DNA from: Balanoglossus misakiensis
Lineage: Eukaryota; Hemichordata
Assembly (NCBI GenBank): GCA_040954595.2
Contig: CM082579.2
Coordinates: 5,208,001 to 5,272,000, forward strand
Length of the DNA: 64,000 nucleotides
Direction of reading: 5' to 3'
Each line of letters opens with the position of its first letter. Position 1 is the stretch's first letter. Under the pieces are notes generated by a model. The model made no database searches. It was not told the DNA's origin and saw only the letters and a program-made list of their open reading frames with translations. The position numbers and the translations under genes were made by a program. Shown piece after piece: positions 63,238 through 64,000 of this stretch.

Positions 63238-64000
63238 CTGTAAATGAAGGAAAATTAATCTTATGGTTATCTTTGTGCTGATAATACATGTACCAGGTAT
63301 TTATGTTGTTGTTCTCACTCGGAGATATCCCAAATCATGACAAACGTCAGTGACAATTATTTGCATAATTCGAATAACATGACGTATCACGTGGCTATAT
63401 ACATATGTACATGTAACACCAACTTCGCTGAACAACAAGCAATTATTCATGATCAGCCACAAGGACATTATCTTAGGCGAGCTGTATACAAATTATGTCT
63501 TGATGATGCTAAAAGGTTTTCCCACGACCGTCGTGTTTTTGGAGTGTTCGCGGCTAAGCTGTTCTTAATACCCCGCACGAGCTTCTAGCATCTTCGGCAG
63601 AATGAAGATGGATGGCCACATCTAAGTGAGCTTGTCCTGTGGACTTATCCAGCAGTGGCTGTTAAAAGTTTGCACTCAACTGCCTAAGTACGATTATCAC
63701 ACACTGCACCCCAACCTGTCGCTGCCTGCAGTGCTGTCGTCACTCGTGGCCAATCGCCATTTTTCATCCAAATCGACCTTCCGCTCTACCTTTCTTCTAA
63801 CAACAAACCCTGGCGAGTTTTAAAACAGAAGTAACGCACGACTGCTCTTTTAATGATTATAATCGGGTCTTTTTTTCTCTTTTACAACTGATGGGCGACT
63901 GTGTTGTGTGAAACATTACGTTTTACAGAGACGTTAGAATGAATTTAGAGATGCTAACATAATATGCCCCAGTCTCGCCGGCTCCTAAAAAGGAAAACGT
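63238..64000. other. Upstream flank of the first visible adhesion GPCR exon
   Basis: The start codon exon should lie on the minus strand here or beyond the window. I did not find an ATG exon with a phase-0 donor. No other gene is supported. Confidence 0.45.

Overview
This is animal nuclear DNA. Every multi-exon gene below was assembled by hand from GT-AG introns whose phases join without breaking the frame. The gene set (an LDLa-LRR-7TM relaxin-type receptor, an adhesion GPCR, acid ceramidase, GM2 activator, FRG1, ATOX1 and an animal NRPS-like synthetase), short modular exons and introns mostly of 0.1-3 kb suggest an invertebrate deuterostome. A cephalochordate (amphioxus) is my best guess, but that is inference, not proof. 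I saw no rRNA, tRNA, CRISPR array or bacterial-type operon.

Left part, 1-9490. The minus strand carries 17 exons of an NRPS-like adenylation / carrier / thioester-reductase enzyme whose 3' end runs off the window. Its largest intron (5340-8342) contains a separate plus-strand gene with one uninterrupted 617-codon coding exon (6463-8316). That protein has three copies of an unfamiliar ~140-residue domain and an acidic tail. Its likely polyadenylation signal lies beyond the next exon of the host gene, so the two transcripts should overlap in antisense.

Middle part, 12236-27121. FRG1 (8 exons, plus) is followed by ATOX1 (3 exons, minus) and acid ceramidase ASAH1 (12 exons, plus). ATOX1 and ASAH1 start 300 bp apart, head to head, with two CLEAR-like E-box palindromes in between. 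Two tandem GM2-activator-type ML-domain genes (4 exons each, plus) come next. ASAH1 and the GM2A-type genes both belong to lysosomal sphingolipid breakdown, so this looks like a small functional neighbourhood.

Right part, 28124-64000. A 19-exon relaxin-family-type receptor (plus) has a signal peptide exon, LDLa, LRRNT, ten LRRs with one LRR per exon, and seven transmembrane segments. Tail to tail with it is a 22-exon (visible) adhesion GPCR on the minus strand. It has a fibrinogen-related N-terminal domain, a GAIN/GPS region, seven transmembrane segments and a cytoplasmic tail. Its first exon was not found.

Points most worth following up: the nested triple-domain gene, the animal A-PCP-R enzyme with an atypical A4 motif, the fibrinogen-domain adhesion GPCR, and the ceramidase/GM2A cluster with CLEAR-like promoter sites.
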